A DNA stretch of 64,000 nucleotides from Prorocentrum cordatum (lineage: Eukaryota; Sar; Dinophyceae; Prorocentrales; Prorocentraceae): the NCBI GenBank assembly GCA_963575745.1, contig CAUYUJ010004335.1, positions 731,356 through 795,355 of the forward strand, written 5' to 3'. How positions within the stretch are numbered: position 1 is the first letter of the stretch; each line of letters opens with the position of its first letter. Shown here one piece after another: positions 63,932 to 64,000 of the stretch. The notes beneath the pieces are model-generated. The model searched no databases and was not told where the DNA came from. It saw nothing but the letters and a program-made list of their open reading frames with translations. The position numbers and the translations under genes are program-made.

Positions 63932-64000
63932 CTTTGTGAAGAAACAATATGCACTGCATATTGGTAAGTCGCGTGCCCATTTATGGGTATGATCGTAATC

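Overview
The window is nuclear DNA of a dinoflagellate, and nearly all of it is retroelement debris and satellite DNA. The clearest sign is four minus-strand copies of the 22-nt dinoflagellate spliced leader (DinoSL), ending at 7894, 42235, 48271 and 57878. Each sits at the 5' end of a LINE-type element: two match 22 of 22 bases, one 21, one 20. High GC, very long trinucleotide microsatellites, many unrelated satellites and no recognisable conserved host gene fit a large dinoflagellate genome, such as that of a Prorocentrum-like species. The genus is my guess and is not proved here. No tRNA, rRNA, CRISPR array or bacterial operon was seen. Layout: 1-2.4 kb holds short tandem repeats and a degraded plus-strand coding region. 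2.4-7.9 kb is LINE-1 (minus): ORF1, endonuclease, reverse transcriptase and a terminal Cys/His motif, with frameshifts. 8-16 kb is low-complexity DNA around scattered minus-strand coding pieces of unknown function. 16.4-23.8 kb is a satellite block: CpG-rich palindromic repeats on both sides of about 21 copies of a ~101-bp repeat, then two further repeat families. 25.3-30.9 kb is LINE-5, the only plus-strand LINE; it is badly decayed and ends in a C5-cytosine-methyltransferase-like domain. 31.1-32.8 kb is a 13-bp satellite that changes polarity. 33.8-58 kb is a head-to-tail series of minus-strand retroelements: LINE-4, LINE-3, a fragment of a second LINE-3 copy, a LINE-2-family 3' end, LINE-2, and an RNase H remnant, with microsatellite, G-tract or minisatellite at most junctions. 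58-62 kb is again simple repeats. 62.0-63.9 kb is one intact 639-aa ORF of unknown function.

How the parts fit: each LINE has an ORF1 (coiled coil plus a C-terminal domain) and an ORF2 with endonuclease/exonuclease/phosphatase (EEP) nuclease, linker, reverse transcriptase (RT) and a terminal C-x3-C-x(7-10)-H-x3-C motif. LINE-1 and LINE-4 use CADD in the RT active site; LINE-2 and LINE-3 use YVDD or YADD. The DinoSL copies show that the templates were trans-spliced mRNAs. All four leaders directly abut a trinucleotide microsatellite, and the LINE-2 family 3' end runs straight into (ATC)n, which suggests that new copies insert into microsatellite tails of older ones.

The most striking local event lies inside LINE-4 ORF1. 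A 1.87-kb element encoding a tyrosine-recombinase-like protein and a 268-bp deletion derivative with the same ends sit in tandem. All three junctions carry GTT, and removing both leaves one GTT and a continuous LINE ORF1 frame.
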